Shown here in pieces: positions 1 through 12,814 of a DNA stretch of 64,000 bases; position 1 is the first letter of the stretch, and every line of letters starts with the position of its first letter. The notes under the pieces were generated by a model, which was not told the DNA's origin, ran no database searches, and saw only the letters and a list, made by a program, of their open reading frames with translations. This stretch comes from Pleurodeles waltl. Lineage: Eukaryota; Chordata; Amphibia; Caudata; Salamandridae. The stretch spans positions 1,028,289,066-1,028,353,065 of the forward strand of contig NC_090446.1 in the NCBI RefSeq assembly GCF_031143425.1. The letters run 5' to 3'. The position numbers and the translations under genes were made by a program.

Positions 1-2438
1 TTCTAATTACCAAAGGTTTTCAGACACCCTTTCACAGCAGCAGAATTAAGTGTGGCGGGAGCACATACTAAAGAACACTTAAGGCAGAGCCCTCCAACGA
101 GTAAGCACCCTGTTGGGCGTTCCTCTGGATTAATAGGCACTTCGAGATTGACTCATGCTGCGCTCTGGCCGATCCGCACAAAAACATTGGAAAAACAGCT
201 CTATACGCATGTGCAACGACCAGAGGGCGCCGTGCAAGGTATTCAAAAAGGCAAGATCCTGCTCATAAGAGTGCCTGATCAGGCATTAGAAATTCCTCAG
301 GAATAAAGGCACAGACTCTGAAGTCAGCCATCGTGTAACGCACTAGCCGATTGTGCGCAACTCACTGATCGGGTTGCATGAGTGCACCGCTCCAGAAGAT
401 GCGCTGCGACTCGTCAGGTTCAAAATCCATGCTGCAAGTATAATTCCGATTCACAACATAATGCGATTGTGTTATTAACATAAGAGGGGATCACTTATGT
501 CAGGCTGCAAGCAGCAAACGAGAGGAAAGACTGTAGTTTTGGGCTACATATAACAAGGTTAAGTAGTTTTTGTGTTTAACGTTTTTTGATTGGCTGTTTA
601 TTCTTCAGTACAGAAAGTCAAGCATAATCCGAAGCATTGGGTCCCGACACAGAATTCACTAGCTCACCCCCCTGTAACTCTTACTCATTTGATCATCTGT
701 GAACGTTTTATTTGGACCGCTAATACCTTATGTGGAAATTGTACGAAAATTTTTTTAAAAAATATTTTTTTTAAAACTGCCTGGTAGCTTTACACAAGTT
801 TTAGATGTGTTCATTAAATAAAAACCATGCATGATTAATGTTCAATTTCAAATCTGCAAATACTTATAAAATCATGTCCTTAAAAGGACAAGTCATTGTC
901 TTAATGCCAAGAAGGATTATAGTGTCCAATAATAAAGATGCTCACCAACCAAGACAGAACACTTCTATACCACAAAATACACCTTAAATCACTAAAACGT
1001 TGTTATTCCATTATGCCCTTAAAGTGAAGTACGAACATTACGTCTTTTCAGACTTTCTACATAGTTGAAACTGACTTGTGCCACCACTACTTAAAACTCA
1101 CTGTATCTGAAAACAGTATCTCTACAGATCAGAGTAAAAGATTAAGAAAAATAAAATCTACAATTCGTAGTCTTCAAACGCATTGTAATTCTGCAAACAT
1201 TCTACTTCCAACCAAGAATAGGCTGCTCCTTTCTAACAATGGGATTAAAAAATTATATATTTAAAAAAAAAAAAAAAAAAAGTACCCATCTGGTTTTCTT
1301 TATTGTCAAAGTAAACTAAAAAAAATAGTTAGAGTTGATAACCAGGAATAATTTGGATGGTAACAAAAACAGGGAACTTAAATGCTGAAATCTAGGTAAT
1401 AAAACCATTTAGCCCACACTACTACCCCTTCAAACCAAGCTTAGCCACAAATCCCCAAACGCAACAGATTTTTGACAGAGGCGTGTAATTTACCCATGCA
1501 CCATCTAGACTGATAGTTTCTGATGTTTGAGCTCTAGGAAGCTAGGGGTAAGCAGATTTGTTTTTCCTTTTGAAGTAAAGAACCTCCTCGCCCCATCCCA
1601 GAAACATCAAAGTCACATACAAACGGATTAAAACAGAATTAAAAGAGTATCATGAAGCTTTCACATTACTGCACCATATTTTGAGTTTTGGTGGAAGAAC
1701 AAGCAGTAGGACGGGATGTAACATTCCACAAGTTTTACCTCATTGGCCTGCAGCCTTTTGCTTTGGCCTTTTTTTTAGTCTGAAGCAGCGTTACCTACTT
1801 TTCTGAAATGTTTGGTAATGTTCATGTGTAGCATTAAATGTCATATTTCTACAGTTTAATGAACACCATTCTGTCGACATTTAAAAAAAGGACCCGAAAC
1901 TCAGTTCACTCCACCACTTTCAAATGTTCTGACTGTAATACATTTAAATGGTTCAATCTACAAAAAGTTATTTTGCCTTAAGTACCAGTTAACCTTTGAA
2001 TGGGTAATACATGACAGAAAATATTACAATCACACAATACAGGTTAATCACCCTATTATCTATGTATAACACTATTAAGACACACGGTCGAGTGTAAAAT
2101 CCAAGGTTTTATTGTAGGTGACCATCTTACTAGAACATGCTTACAACCCACTGATTCAACCAGCTAACTTTTAAATCAATGGATTCAGTTCTACCTCTGA
2201 AAGGAGACCTAGTACAAGCTTTCTTCTACTTGAGGACCTTCCATGGAACTGCCACTCTTTCAACACTATGAATGTTACCCTACAATAATGAAAACAGGCC
2301 AAGGATGCAGCACTCGGGTGAAAAGAAGAACTTTGCTCACATTGCTCCAATGCTATATGGTTAATTCTGAAGGCCAGAATAGCACTGAATGAACATATCT
2401 AAAAGTCTCCATAGGAATAAGAAAAAATGAGGAACAAC
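1..2438. other. Non-coding AT-rich stretch
   Basis: I see no convincing gene, exon or complete repeat here. Open frames are short and lack any recognisable motif. There is an A-run at about 1262-1281 that could be the tail of an old retroposon, but I could not find a matching duplication. It is probably intronic to the minus-strand gene whose first exon lies near 20.5 kb, which is inference. Confidence 0.5.
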
Positions 2439-2440
2439 TA

Positions 2441-2652
2441 CAGGGAGTGCAGAATTATTAGGTAAGTTGTATTTTTGAGGATTAAGTTTAATATTGAACA
2501 ACAACCATGTTCTCAATGAACCCAAAAAACTCATTAATATCAAAGCTGAATATTTTTGGAAGTAGTTTTTAGTTTGTTTTTAGTTTTAGCTATGTTAGGG
2601 GGATATCTGTGTGTGCAGGTGACTATTACTGTGCATAATTATTAGGCAACTT
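2441..2652 (+). repeat. Left IR/DR end of Tc1 copy 1
   Basis: The outer repeat starts at 2441 and the inner repeat covers 2631-2652. They share the core AATTATTAGGCAA. The right-end counterparts are 3802-3824 (inner) and about 3977-4003 (outer) in inverted orientation. Spacing of about 190 bases is typical of IR/DR Tc1 elements. Confidence 0.85.
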
Positions 2653-2768
2653 AACAAAAAACAAATATATACCCATTTCAATTATTTATTATTACCAGTG
2701 AAACCAATATAACATCTCAACATTCACAAATATACATTTCTGACATTCAAAAACAAAACAAAAACAAA

Positions 2769-3785
2769 TCAGTGACCAATATAGCCACCTTTCTTTGCAA
2801 GGACACTCAAAAGCCTGCCATCCATGGATTCTGTCAGTGTTTTGATCTGTTCACCATCAACATTGCGTGCAGCAGCAACCACAGCCTCCCAGACACTGTT
2901 CAGAGAGGTGTACTGTTTTCCCTCCTTGTAAATCTCACATTTGATGATGGACCACAGGTTCTCAATGGGGTTCAGATCAGGTGAACAAGGAGGCCATGTC
3001 ATTAGATTTCCTTCTTTTATACCCTTTCTTGCCAGCCACGCTGTGGAGTACTTGGACGCGTGTGATGGAGCATTGTCCTGCACGATAATCATGTTTTTCT
3101 TGAAGGATGCAGACTTCTTCCTGTACCACTGCTTGAAGAAGGTGTCTTCCAGGAACTGGCAGTAGGACTGGGAGTTGAGCTTGACTCCATCCTCAACCTG
3201 AAAAGGCCCCACAAGCTCATCTTTGATGATACCAGCCCAAACCAGTACTCCACCTCCACCTTGCTGGCGTCTGAGTCGGACTGGAGCTCTCTGCCCTTTA
3301 CCAATCCAGCCACGGGCCCATCCATCTGGCCCATCAAGACTCACTCTCATTTCATCAGCCCATAAAACCTTAGAAAAATCAGTCTTGAGATATTTCTTGG
3401 CCCAGTCTTGACGTTTCAGCTTGGGTGTCTTGTTCAGTGGTGGTCGTCTTTCAGCCTTTCTTACCTTGGCCATGTCTCGGAGTATTGCACAGCTTGTGCT
3501 TTTGGGCACTCCAGTGATGTTGCAGCTCTGAAATAGGGCCAAACTGGTGGCAAGTGGCATCGTGGCAGCTGCACGCTTGACTTTTCTCAGTTCATGGGCA
3601 GTTATTTTGCGCCTTGGTTTTTCCACACGCTTCTTGCGACCCTGTTGACTATTTTGAATGAAACGCTTGATTGTTCGATGATCACGCTTCAGAAGCTTTG
3701 CAATTTTAAGAGTGCTGCATCCCTCTGCAAGATATCTCACTATTTTTGATTTTTCTGAGCCTGTCAAGTCCTTCTTTTGACCCAT
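2769..3785 (-). CDS. Tc1/mariner transposase, intact (DD37E)
   Basis: A 338-residue transposase that would cut and paste its own element by binding the terminal repeats and cleaving DNA in the nucleus. The start MGQKKDLTGSEK is the first ATG inside the inner right repeat, and the length is normal for Tc1 transposases. Residues 1-110 hold two helix-turn-helix-like segments (…IAKLLKRDHRTIKRFIQ… near 28-44; a second near 80-104) followed by a basic stretch. The DDE catalytic domain follows: D144 in LWADEM, D237 in VQDNAPSHAS, and E275 in SPDLNPIENLW. There are 37 residues between the second D and the E, against 34 in classical Tc1, which fits the vertebrate DD37E (TRT-like) group; that family placement is from knowledge, not a search. 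A glycine-rich box (QQGGGG, 175-180) is present. No stop or frameshift is seen. The residue before the first catalytic D is Ala here but Thr in copy 2. Confidence 0.95.
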   Translation of the reverse strand: MGQKKDLTGSEKSKIVRYLAEGCSTLKIAKLLKRDHRTIKRFIQNSQQGRKKRVEKPRRKITAHELRKVKRAAATMPLATSLALFQSCNITGVPKSTSCAILRDMAKVRKAERRPPLNKTPKLKRQDWAKKYLKTDFSKVLWADEMRVSLDGPDGWARGWIGKGQRAPVRLRRQQGGGGVLVWAGIIKDELVGPFQVEDGVKLNSQSYCQFLEDTFFKQWYRKKSASFKKNMIIVQDNAPSHASKYSTAWLARKGIKEGNLMTWPPCSPDLNPIENLWSIIKCEIYKEGKQYTSLNSVWEAVVAAARNVDGEQIKTLTESMDGRLLSVLAKKGGYIGH

Positions 3786-4005
3786 TTTGCCAAAGGAAAG
3801 GAAGTTGCCTAATAATTATGCACACCTGATATAGGGTGTTGATGTCATTAGACCACACCCCTTCTCATTACAGAGATGCACATCACCTAATATGCTTAAT
3901 TGGTAGTAGGCTTTCGAGCCTATACAGCTTGGAGTAAGACAACATGCATAAAGAGGATGATGTGGTCAAAATACTCATTTGCCTAATAATTCTGCACTCC
4001 CTGTA

Positions 4006-6541
4006 TACTAGGAGTCCAAAACAAATAACTAAGCAAGCACTCAATTATTCAATGGTTCAACCAACCCTATATCAAGATGTCCACCTACTAGTCTTTGTAT
4101 AGAAGTACTAATGTTAGCTTATTGAAAATGTTATGTTTTTAATTAATCTTGTGGTTGTGCAGTGAAATCCCCGATGAGCTCATATCCTGTTCTGGGAGGT
4201 ATACATTGAGAAGTGATGAGATACCAATGTGGTCTTCTTAATTATGCTGGTCTTCACGCAGAGGCTACAGCCTCAGTGGAGTCGGAGGAATATGAGCACT
4301 TGGCACATAGGGGGAAATTCATTGAGGCCCATAGCTGTGGGTCGGGCTGGTAATTGAACTGTATTTGATTAAGATGGTGAGCAAGACAAACGCTGCATTC
4401 GAGGGTTCAGCTTAGAGCAATCATTGGCATACAGGCTTTTCTGGTGGAGAGATAGATGTTTATGCGGGTGATGCTGCTGCCAGGGAGATATTGTCAGAGT
4501 TCTGAATCATCGGCTTACTGGTGTTTTTTTATGTTTTTCTCCTTTGGGAGCACACCTAGAGGCCCCATATAGACAATCAAAAATAAAAGGTATAGGATGT
4601 AGCCATGGTACACGCTTCAAGTCACTGATACATCATGATTTCAAAGAGTTCATTTGGACAAGCTTACAACTACAGGTAAGGTAGAAAGAATGATTTGAGG
4701 TTGCTGCCTTCGTAGCTCATAAGCAGTCAGGCTGCGATGCAGGGAATTAGATAAACTGTATGATATTCTGTTGAGATGTCCAGTAAGATGAGGAGATGTA
4801 CCGACACTGCTGGTGACGCAGAAACCATCATCCGCAAATAGTGAAAATCTTTGCACTTCACTGTGGTCTGAATCCTGACTTTTCAGAAGGCAAATTTAAT
4901 CAATGTCCAACTGGGATGGGGCCAAGAGTCAGAATTATTTTTTTTTTTTAAGCTTTAGAGAAGTACTATTAGAACTGTATTATTCAGAATCACTAAAAAA
5001 ATGCTGGTTCTTGTACAAAACCTTGAGTGCTAGAGTGCTTAAAGAAAAAAAATGCTAATCCTTGAACAATCACTGGCCAAGCTCGCCATGGATCAAATTT
5101 TCTCAAAGAACAAACCCCCCAGCATTACTGAAAATGGCCCTGGTCCCCTGTAAAGCCACCTTCTCACTTTTCCCTTCTTTGGAAAGCCCAAATGCAAATC
5201 TTTGTGCCCACCATTACTCAGCGTCGAAGTCAAAAATGTTATGGTTAGGGATAGTTTTTATAGATCGGTCAATGAGAAATTACGTTTGATCCAACCCTTC
5301 AATATGATGTAGAACCTGCAGCTTCCACCGACTTCCAGGTAATTCACTCAAATGGACTTGGACCCAAACATTAATAATGGAAGTCATTATTCCTTCAGTT
5401 TCTGAAGCTCTTTTCTACTTGTGCAATTCTCTCTGTTGTGCTCGAGATACTAAGCCACTTTCTGTGCTGCTGCTCAAAGTTTCATATTTGCCATTCTGAC
5501 TGCCAGATATCCATTCCACGTTTCTTTCCTACCTGCAGCCACTAGACTGTAAATGGCCAGATGAGAATGTAATAGCTATTGGTGCCACAATAGTCGCAAT
5601 GTATTTTAATGGAGTCATTCTACCTGCAGGGTGCTACTCTTGAACGTTTGTGTTGTGTATTTTATGAATTGCATATCTCAAATTGCCTTAGTTCTGACGT
5701 TTTCTAACCTACCTCTGGATACCATACCTGCAGCCGAAAGCTAGATCCAGCCTGCAACATTTCTAACCCCAATAGACACCCGCTGGGAATCCACAGACAG
5801 AATGAACAATTAGTTACTTAACAGATTTCTTAAACTGTAACCTTTGATCCACTGAATGTTCCCACACGGAAGCAACATAGCAGCCACCAGCAAGTGATGA
5901 TGATGTAGTTTTATTGAGCCCTCGAACACATACACAGCGAAGGATGAGACAAGTGTGTTTAGAATGATTATCACTATGAGGTGTGGCAAAGGAAATACTT
6001 TTCTCACTGTGGCTTTCGGGCACAAGTAATGAAAGAAGTGCGGAGCCTTTACCTTGTGTCCCAGACCTACAATAAATGGCGAGAGGAAACAGTCAAAACA
6101 AACCATTACAAAACCCCGAGTAATGCGCTGCAAAAAAAAATAAAAAATTTAAACCGCATTATGGTTTTCTACTTAGATTTATTTACAGACAATAGCAACC
6201 TTTTTATTAGAAACAATACATTTACAGAACAGTGGAGTAAGATGGTTAACATCAAATCAAAAGTGATAATTTGTGGTGTGGCTGGGTATCACTGACCTAG
6301 ACATACACATCTACAAATAACACAAACTCATATCATTCAATGCTATACAAACTGTATATGAAATTCGATGGAAAAACTTCAGTTGTGCTATAAAGCCTAA
6401 AAGTACATGTATGTAGTGCTTATAACATCACATATGACATATATAACATCACTGATGTGTCATGTGATTATAGGAAAAAAAAAATATATAAATGCCCTAG
6501 TTTGCGTACAACAGCAACTGTACTGAGTAGACTGCAAAGTC
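4006..6541. other. Spacer between the two Tc1 copies, no gene seen
   Basis: Non-coding sequence with short open frames only and no motif I recognise. A minus-strand frame at 5810-6133 (107 codons) has no detectable similarity or splice context and is probably chance. Confidence 0.5.
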
Positions 6542-6543
6542 TA

Positions 6544-8104
6544 CAGGGAGTGCAGAATTATTAGGCAAGTTGTATTTGAGGATTAATTTTATTATTGAAC
6601 AACAACCATGTTCTCAATGAACCCAAAAAACTCATTAATATCAAAGCTGAATATTTTTGGAAGTAGTTTTTAGTTTGTTTTTAGTTTTAGCTATGTTAGG
6701 GGGATATCTGTGTGTGCAGGTGACTATCACTGTGCATAATTATTAGGCAACTTAACAAACAAAAAATATATACCCATTTCAATGATTTATTATTACCAGT
6801 GAAACCAATATAACATCTCAACATTCACAAATATACATTTCTGACATTCGAAAACAAAACAAAAACAAATCAGTGACCAATATAGCCACCTTTCTTTGCA
6901 AGGACACTCAAAAGCCTGCAATCCATGGATTCTGTCAGTGTTTTGATCTGTTCACCATCAACATTGCGTGCAGCAGCAACCACAGCCTCCCAGACACTGT
7001 TCAGAGAGGTTTACTGTTTTCCCTCCTTGTAAATCTCACATTTGATGATGGACCACAGGTTCTCAATGGGGTTCAGATCAGGTGAACAAGGAGGCCATGT
7101 CATTAGATTTCCTTCTTTTATACCCTTTCTTGCCAGCCACGCTGTGGAGTACTTGGACGCGTGTGATGGAGCATTGTCCTGCATGAAAATCATGTTTTTC
7201 TTGAAGGATGCAGACTTCTTCCTGTACCACTGCTTGAAGAAGGTGTCTTCCAGGAACTGGCAGTAGGACTGGGAGTTGAGCTTGACTCCATCCTCAACCC
7301 GAAAAGGCCCCACAAGCTCATCTTTGATGATACCAGCCCAAACCAGTGCTCCACCTCCACCTTGCTGGCGTCTGAGTCGGACTGGAGCTCTCTGCCCTTT
7401 ACCAATCCAGCCACGGGCCCATCCATCTGGCCCATCAAGACTCACTCTCATTTCATCAGTCCATAAAACCTTAGAAAAATCAGTCTTGAGATATTTCTTG
7501 GCCCAGTCTTGACGTTTCAGCTTGTGTGTCTTGTTCAGTGGTGGTCGTCTTTCAGCCTTTCTGACCTTGGCCATGTCTCCGAGTATTGCACACCTTGTGC
7601 TTTTGGGCACTCCAGTGATGTTGCAGCTGTGAAATATGGCCAAACTGGTGGCAAGTGGCATCGTGGCAGCTGCACGCTTGACTTTTCTCAGTTCATGGGC
7701 AGTTATTGTGCGCCTTGGTTTTTCCACACGCTTCTTGCGACCCTGTTGACTATTTTGAATGAAACGCTTGATTGTTCGATGATCACGCTTCAGAAGCTTT
7801 GCAATTTTAAGAGTGCTGCATCCCTCTGCAAGATATCTCACTATTTTTGACTTTTCTGAGCCTGTCAAGTCCTTCTTTTGACCCATTTTGCCAAAGGAAA
7901 GGAAGTTGCCTAATAATTATGCACACCTGATATAGGGTGTTGATTTCATTAGACCACACCCCTTCTTATTACAGAGATGCACATCACCTAATATGCTTAA
8001 TTGGTAGTAGGCTTTCGAGCCTATACAGCTTGGAGTAAGACAACATGCATAAAGAGGATGATGTGGTCAAAATACTCATTTGCCTAATAATTCTGCACTC
8101 CCTG
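6544..8104 (-). mobile_element. Tc1/mariner transposon, copy 2 (DD37E type)
   Basis: A 1,561-bp near-identical copy of the element at 2441-4003, again flanked by TA (6542-6543 and 8105-8106), with outer repeats at both ends and inner repeats at 6731-6752 and 7903-7925. It differs from copy 1 by scattered substitutions and one- to few-base indels. The transposase has a single nonsense codon, so it is probably non-autonomous, although its ends look usable by the copy-1 protein. Confidence 0.95.
6870..7886 (-). pseudogene. Tc1/mariner transposase with one nonsense codon
   Basis: The same 338-codon gene as at 2769-3785, with start and full reading frame. A single change of TAC to TAA at 7011-7013 stops it after 291 residues. 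The frame then stays open to the normal stop at 6870. All three catalytic residues (LWTDEM, MQDNAPSHAS, SPDLNPIENLW) lie before the stop. What is lost is the C-terminal 47 residues, so loss of activity is likely but not certain. No frameshift is seen, and few substitutions separate it from copy 1, which suggests recent insertion of both. Confidence 0.93.
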
Positions 8105-8106
8105 TA

Positions 8107-9739
8107 TTAATTCGGCAGAAATTCAATGTTGAAGAGCCAGATGTTCTACTAATGTATTAGGTCATGATGTTTTAGAAGGAAACACAGCCTACAAAATAGC
8201 TTCTTTGTACAGATCACCATTCAGACAGTCCTCGGATTTTATTACAGAGCCATCAATGCCTCTGTAACGTCAACTGTAATGTCCCAGACTGTGAAAACAA
8301 GACTGGTACAAATTATTTCTACATTTACTGGGAGTGCAGAAGCAAAGCTCCGAACCAATGAAATGGACGGGCAGCTATGAAAATCTGCCAAGAAATCCAA
8401 CATGCACAATGCTCATCGGTATGAATTTGATGTTTTCGCCACCAACAGACAATGCAACAATATTTGAGCGGGGGTGTGGAGGGATCTTTACATCCGTTTT
8501 AGCAGTCATTGGAAGATACGTTTTCCACTCCCCAGAGACTAGTTTATTCTATCCGTGTAAAACTGAAAATTATTGTAGAACTACTCGCAGACTGTAACCC
8601 TCCACGAAAGGTTACTCCTCCATACAGATAACATTAGCGATCACAACAAACTACAAAAGATGCCTGTTGTCAGATTCTAAAAGGGTAGCTGCAACAAGGA
8701 TGGATGAATGAACTGGCTGGATGAACGCTCTTCAGGATATGAAGTCCATGACTGCGGAGACAAGAACTAGGAAAGCTCATATCTTTCATTACAATCAGAC
8801 TTAATGTTTAATTGGTAGGATGCCAATACATTCAGAATGCTCAGTTTATACAAAGACCAAAATCCAGAGGAGCATTATTCATTATGTGGTTAAAGGAGTG
8901 ACTTTTTTTTTTCCCTCAACTTTTGTCTAAACACATTTCATGATGAGGTAATTTTCAAATGTCACAACAGACCAAGTCTGCATTGAAAGCGGTCCTATAT
9001 ATTTACATTTAGGATACTTTTTCCACAATACGCTGTTGAAATAACCACGACAACGTTCACCTACATTGGTACAAAATCCCCAGGTATTTCCTTTTCTGAA
9101 GCCATTCTTTTTAACACCGGCGGAGAACTTACCTTACTAAGCAGACCACATGTTCTGTTTTAAATGATATGTCTGATTCTTTAAATACAGCCCGTGGTGC
9201 TTGCTGCACTGCTGGTTAACAGTAGATCGCAACAGTTTATGACAGTAAAAAGGTGCATAATATTATAAATGGTATTACAAGTTTCCTGATTCAACTGCAT
9301 AATGTCGCTACAGGAAAAAAATGTTTCGCTACTAGCATTGAGGTACAGTGTGTTATCCCGCTAGCTGTGAATGATGTTTCTGTAAGTTAATTCAACTGAG
9401 AAGTACACACCAAGTTTGTAGATGTGTGGGTCATATCTGTATGATTTAATTAATATAAGTCACTAACTTTCTAAATATGGCAGCTACAAATTTAATATTT
9501 TGCTCCCAACTGTAATTTTTCCTAAATAGTCACATTTCACAAGCTTTTAATTTTGACATACAGTCTTGGCAAATTATTATTTTTTCAAAAGTACGTGCCA
9601 TATAATAATTACTTTATTGGACTTGGAACTAAGCCCACAAACTTATTCTAATGATGAGGGGGTTCCGTCTAGACAGACTACGGAATTCGTCAGGAAAAAA
9701 AAAAAGGCACAAGAGTCATTCAAGACTAACGAATAGAAA
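8107..9739. other. Non-coding stretch, no gene seen
   Basis: AT-rich sequence with an 87-codon plus frame at 8334-8597 that shows no motif, splice context or conserved pattern. I see no repeat boundary. Confidence 0.45.
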
Positions 9740-10285
9740 AGCTCCTTAACCCCTTTGCTGTAAGGCCACACCCCCGCTAAGCCTTTTTGTATCTATTTGG
9801 GTAGTTCACTCTTGGACCGCCATAACTTTTCGCCCACATAAGGTATCCAAGCCAAATTTGTTTTCCCCCCCCCCCCAACATTCTGGGGATTCTAAAGGTA
9901 CTGTGGGTTTGGGGATTCCCATGAGGGAACCGAGACAATGGGCAAAATATAGCTAAATTTGAGGGTTTTTTTTTTGGGGGGGGGGGGGGACAAAATGGCG
10001 GAAAGGTGCTGCAGAAGAAAGTCTCCAGGCTTATACCTGCAAATGGCACCCACAAAGGGTTTGCAATACTCAAATCACCATCTTTCAGGAACAGACAGCC
10101 TTGAATCAGGAAACCACATTTCAACTTTTTGGGCATTTTACAGAGACATGGTCCATTTTTCGTATGTTTTGTGCTTTCAACCTCTTCCCAGTTAGTGGCA
10201 GTAGTGGGTGTGAAACCAATGGTGGATACCAGAAAGCCAGTGGTGTAGAATTACTATAGCCCAACGCCCAAACCCTTTGGCTGCC
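9740..10285 (+). repeat. Fragment of a dispersed amphibian-type repeat with poly-C and poly-G runs
   Basis: The segment contains a run of C at about 9866-9878 and a run of G at about 9976-9989, in a context that I recognise only as a dispersed non-coding repeat. What appears to be a later part of the same family is at 11,690-12,800. If so, the 1.4 kb between is either an insertion or lost alignment. The family name is not known to me. It carries no coding sequence. Confidence 0.4.
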
Positions 10286-11689
10286 AGTTTATAGGGAAGA
10301 GAACTGTCTGCAGTTGAGGTAATATGTGTCTAATGTCAATGCTGATTAAACTTGTATTTATGGTTTATTAATGCAGAGCCCTTATTATTAGAGTGAACAA
10401 TATAAGTAAACATTGTAAGATCACACTGCACTAACGACAGCGGTTCCCGTAAAAACAAATGTGTGTGTACACACGTTTGAAAAGTTTAACAATATGAGGC
10501 TATGTATAATGCTCTGATTAGATGCAAATGTTTGCAGCAGCTTCTAAGCAATATTGATGATTACTTTCTTTCAAAATAAAATGTTCAGAAAAAAATGCAA
10601 GTAAGAAAAAAAATTTTTTCTAAAATACTGCGAAATTATAGGTAGTATCTCTTTTAAACATCATTTAGTAAACTGATTTGATGCATCCTAGTATTTCCCA
10701 AAAATATTCCTAATGGAAAAAAGTATACCCACTTTCAACAAGAATATGGGAAACATGAAAATAAACAAGCACTGGCAACGCCAACCGATCCGACATTGGT
10801 GGCCAGACTTTTGGCTTTGTCAATGCATGTCTTGTTTTGATATGACTCGTTTGTGTTGAGGGGCTTGCCAGGCCCTCACAAATTGTACCAGACATTGGCA
10901 CAGTAGTTCCTGGCACTGAACAAAACTACTTTGTGAGCCAATATGCTCCTTGTGGAAGAGCAGAATGTTATCACTCACAGTAAAGCCAGTCAACAGAGGG
11001 ACAGAGAGAGAAATAGAATTTTAATAAAAACAAAATGTGTTGGTTAACGCCAGACCTTAACGAGGGCCCAATTCTTAAAGAAGGTCACAAAAGTGCACCC
11101 ATGGTATGTCTTTGCATTAGAGGCTTTTATGAATTCACAAGAATTTACAGAAGCAGACAAGGAAAACGTACTCCTAGAATGCATTTGTGAACTGTATTTT
11201 AGTACTAGCAAATGTGGATGTGTAGATTTGCTCATGCAAAAATCTACTGAGCAGTTACAAGTTCACTTTCCCTCCAATCACTTTTTCGCCAACCCTGGAA
11301 GAACAGCTACTTCCCCTTGTCAGTAGCACATTCCCACCTTCTATCGATACGGGAAAAGATTAGAGATGAGCCGGTGAAAATCCTTAAAACATTTATTTTA
11401 GTAGGTTTTGCACAGACTCAGGCATTCCAGCGCTGGAACTACTGCTTCCTCCAGCCCCAGTATGTAGATTTGTGTAAGTGGCAAAATAAGGAAATTCCTA
11501 CCGTAGGGCTCGAAACTGCTCGCATTCAAGCCCTACTATAAAATTAGCAAGGCATAATCCTAGAGGCTATAATCAGAGCTCTCATAATTTATCGCCACAC
11601 TACATGGCACCAAAGGGAAAAGTAGATTTATGAAGCAACCTGTCTCTTGGACAAGTAAGCATTTTATTAAATTCCACACCTCTGCAGAA
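10286..11689. other. Non-coding stretch, possible insertion inside a dispersed repeat
   Basis: No gene is recognised. The bases near 10,765 (AAACAAGCACTGGCAACGCC) resemble segments near 15,545 and 16,165, so a short interspersed repeat family may be present three times. I could not define its ends. Confidence 0.35.
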
Positions 11690-12800
11690 AGCTATAAATT
11701 TCTGAATAATAAACTAAATTATATATTCAGCAAGGGGTCATTTGTGTACATCCTTCAAGGTTTTCCGATAGAAAGGAATAGCTGAAATAAGAAAAATATT
11801 GAAATTGAGATTTTAAAAAATAAAATAAATAAACAAACAGCCATTTGTGTCTACACTTTCATCTGTAACTCTTTCTAACTACGGCAGATTTTCGAAACCA
11901 ATATACTGTTACATCCACTGGACCCTTCTGGTCACAGGGATATATTGGGCTTGTAGGTTCACCAAGAACCCGAGGTGCCGACAGCCAATAACTGAGCTGC
12001 ACCTTGCTATGGTTTTTCATTGTGTACCAGGTACACAGCAATTCATATGGTAAAATATAAGTAGTGAAAAGTAGGTATCAAGGAAACCAATGTATTTCCG
12101 AAATAGGCACAAGATATGGAGTTCAGAAGCAGGGGCGATTTGCACATCTCTGAAGTTGTGGGTACCCATACTAGCATGTGATTTGGAGAGTATTTCTCAA
12201 ACGTACTTCTTTCTTACACATTGCCTTACATTTGGAAGACACAGATGCAGAGAAATGCAATTGGTAATAACACTTGTTCTACTATTCTGTATTTCCTTAA
12301 GCCTTCCAATAAAAATGTTGTCTCACTTGTGTGGGTAAGCCTGGTGCCTGGGACAGGAAACAGCCTAAAACGCAACATGGATACATCAGATTTTTCCATG
12401 CAAAATTGATCTGTTTTTTTGAGAAGCGGATAGCTGTGGTGTTTAGGTCAACCTTGGCTGGCACCTAGGAAAACCTACCAAACCTGTATGTTTTTGAAAA
12501 CGAGACTCCTAGTGAGATCCAGGGAGGGGTGACTTTTGTGGCTCTCACCAACATTTTTCTACTGAAAATCCCTTGCAAACCAAAACACACAAACACACAT
12601 TTTACTCAAACTTCCTTGATGGAAAGTTCTAGAATCTGAGGGGAGCCACGAATTTCCTACCACTCAGCATTCCACTCGGTCACCCGATAAAAATGATGTC
12701 TAACTTGTGTGGATGGGCCAAGTAAGTACCTGCGACAGAAAGACCAAAAACGTGTATAGTTTGAAAGGGAACCAAAGCAGGTCAAAAGGGACAGTTTTTT
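11690..12800 (+). repeat. Dispersed repeat with a ~380-bp internal duplication
   Basis: The segment starting near 12,299 (CCAATAAAAATGTTGTCTCA, then CTTGTGTGGGTAAGCC) recurs near 12,678 (CCGATAAAAATGATGTCTAA, then CTTGTGTGGATGGGCC), giving a diverged direct duplication with a period of about 380. No coding sequence is seen. Confidence 0.55.
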
Positions 12801-12814
12801 TTTTTTTAAATACC

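Larger units (their letters stand above)
2441..4003 (-). mobile_element. Tc1/mariner transposon, copy 1 (DD37E type), complete
   Basis: A 1,563-bp element flanked by TA on both sides (2439-2440 and 4004-4005), the standard Tc1/mariner target duplication. The outer terminal inverted repeats begin CAGGGAGTGCAGAATTATTA. A related inner repeat (TGCATAATTATTAGGCAA) recurs at 2631-2652 and inverted at 3802-3824, giving the IR/DR arrangement with two transposase-binding-like sites per end. One intact transposase gene lies between them on the minus strand. Both ends and the gene are intact by eye, so this copy is potentially autonomous. A near-identical copy sits at 6544-8104 in the same orientation. 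Confidence 0.95.

Noticed and set aside
5810..6133. 107-codon minus frame as a host exon
   Set aside because: No splice signals, motif or start context could be supported.
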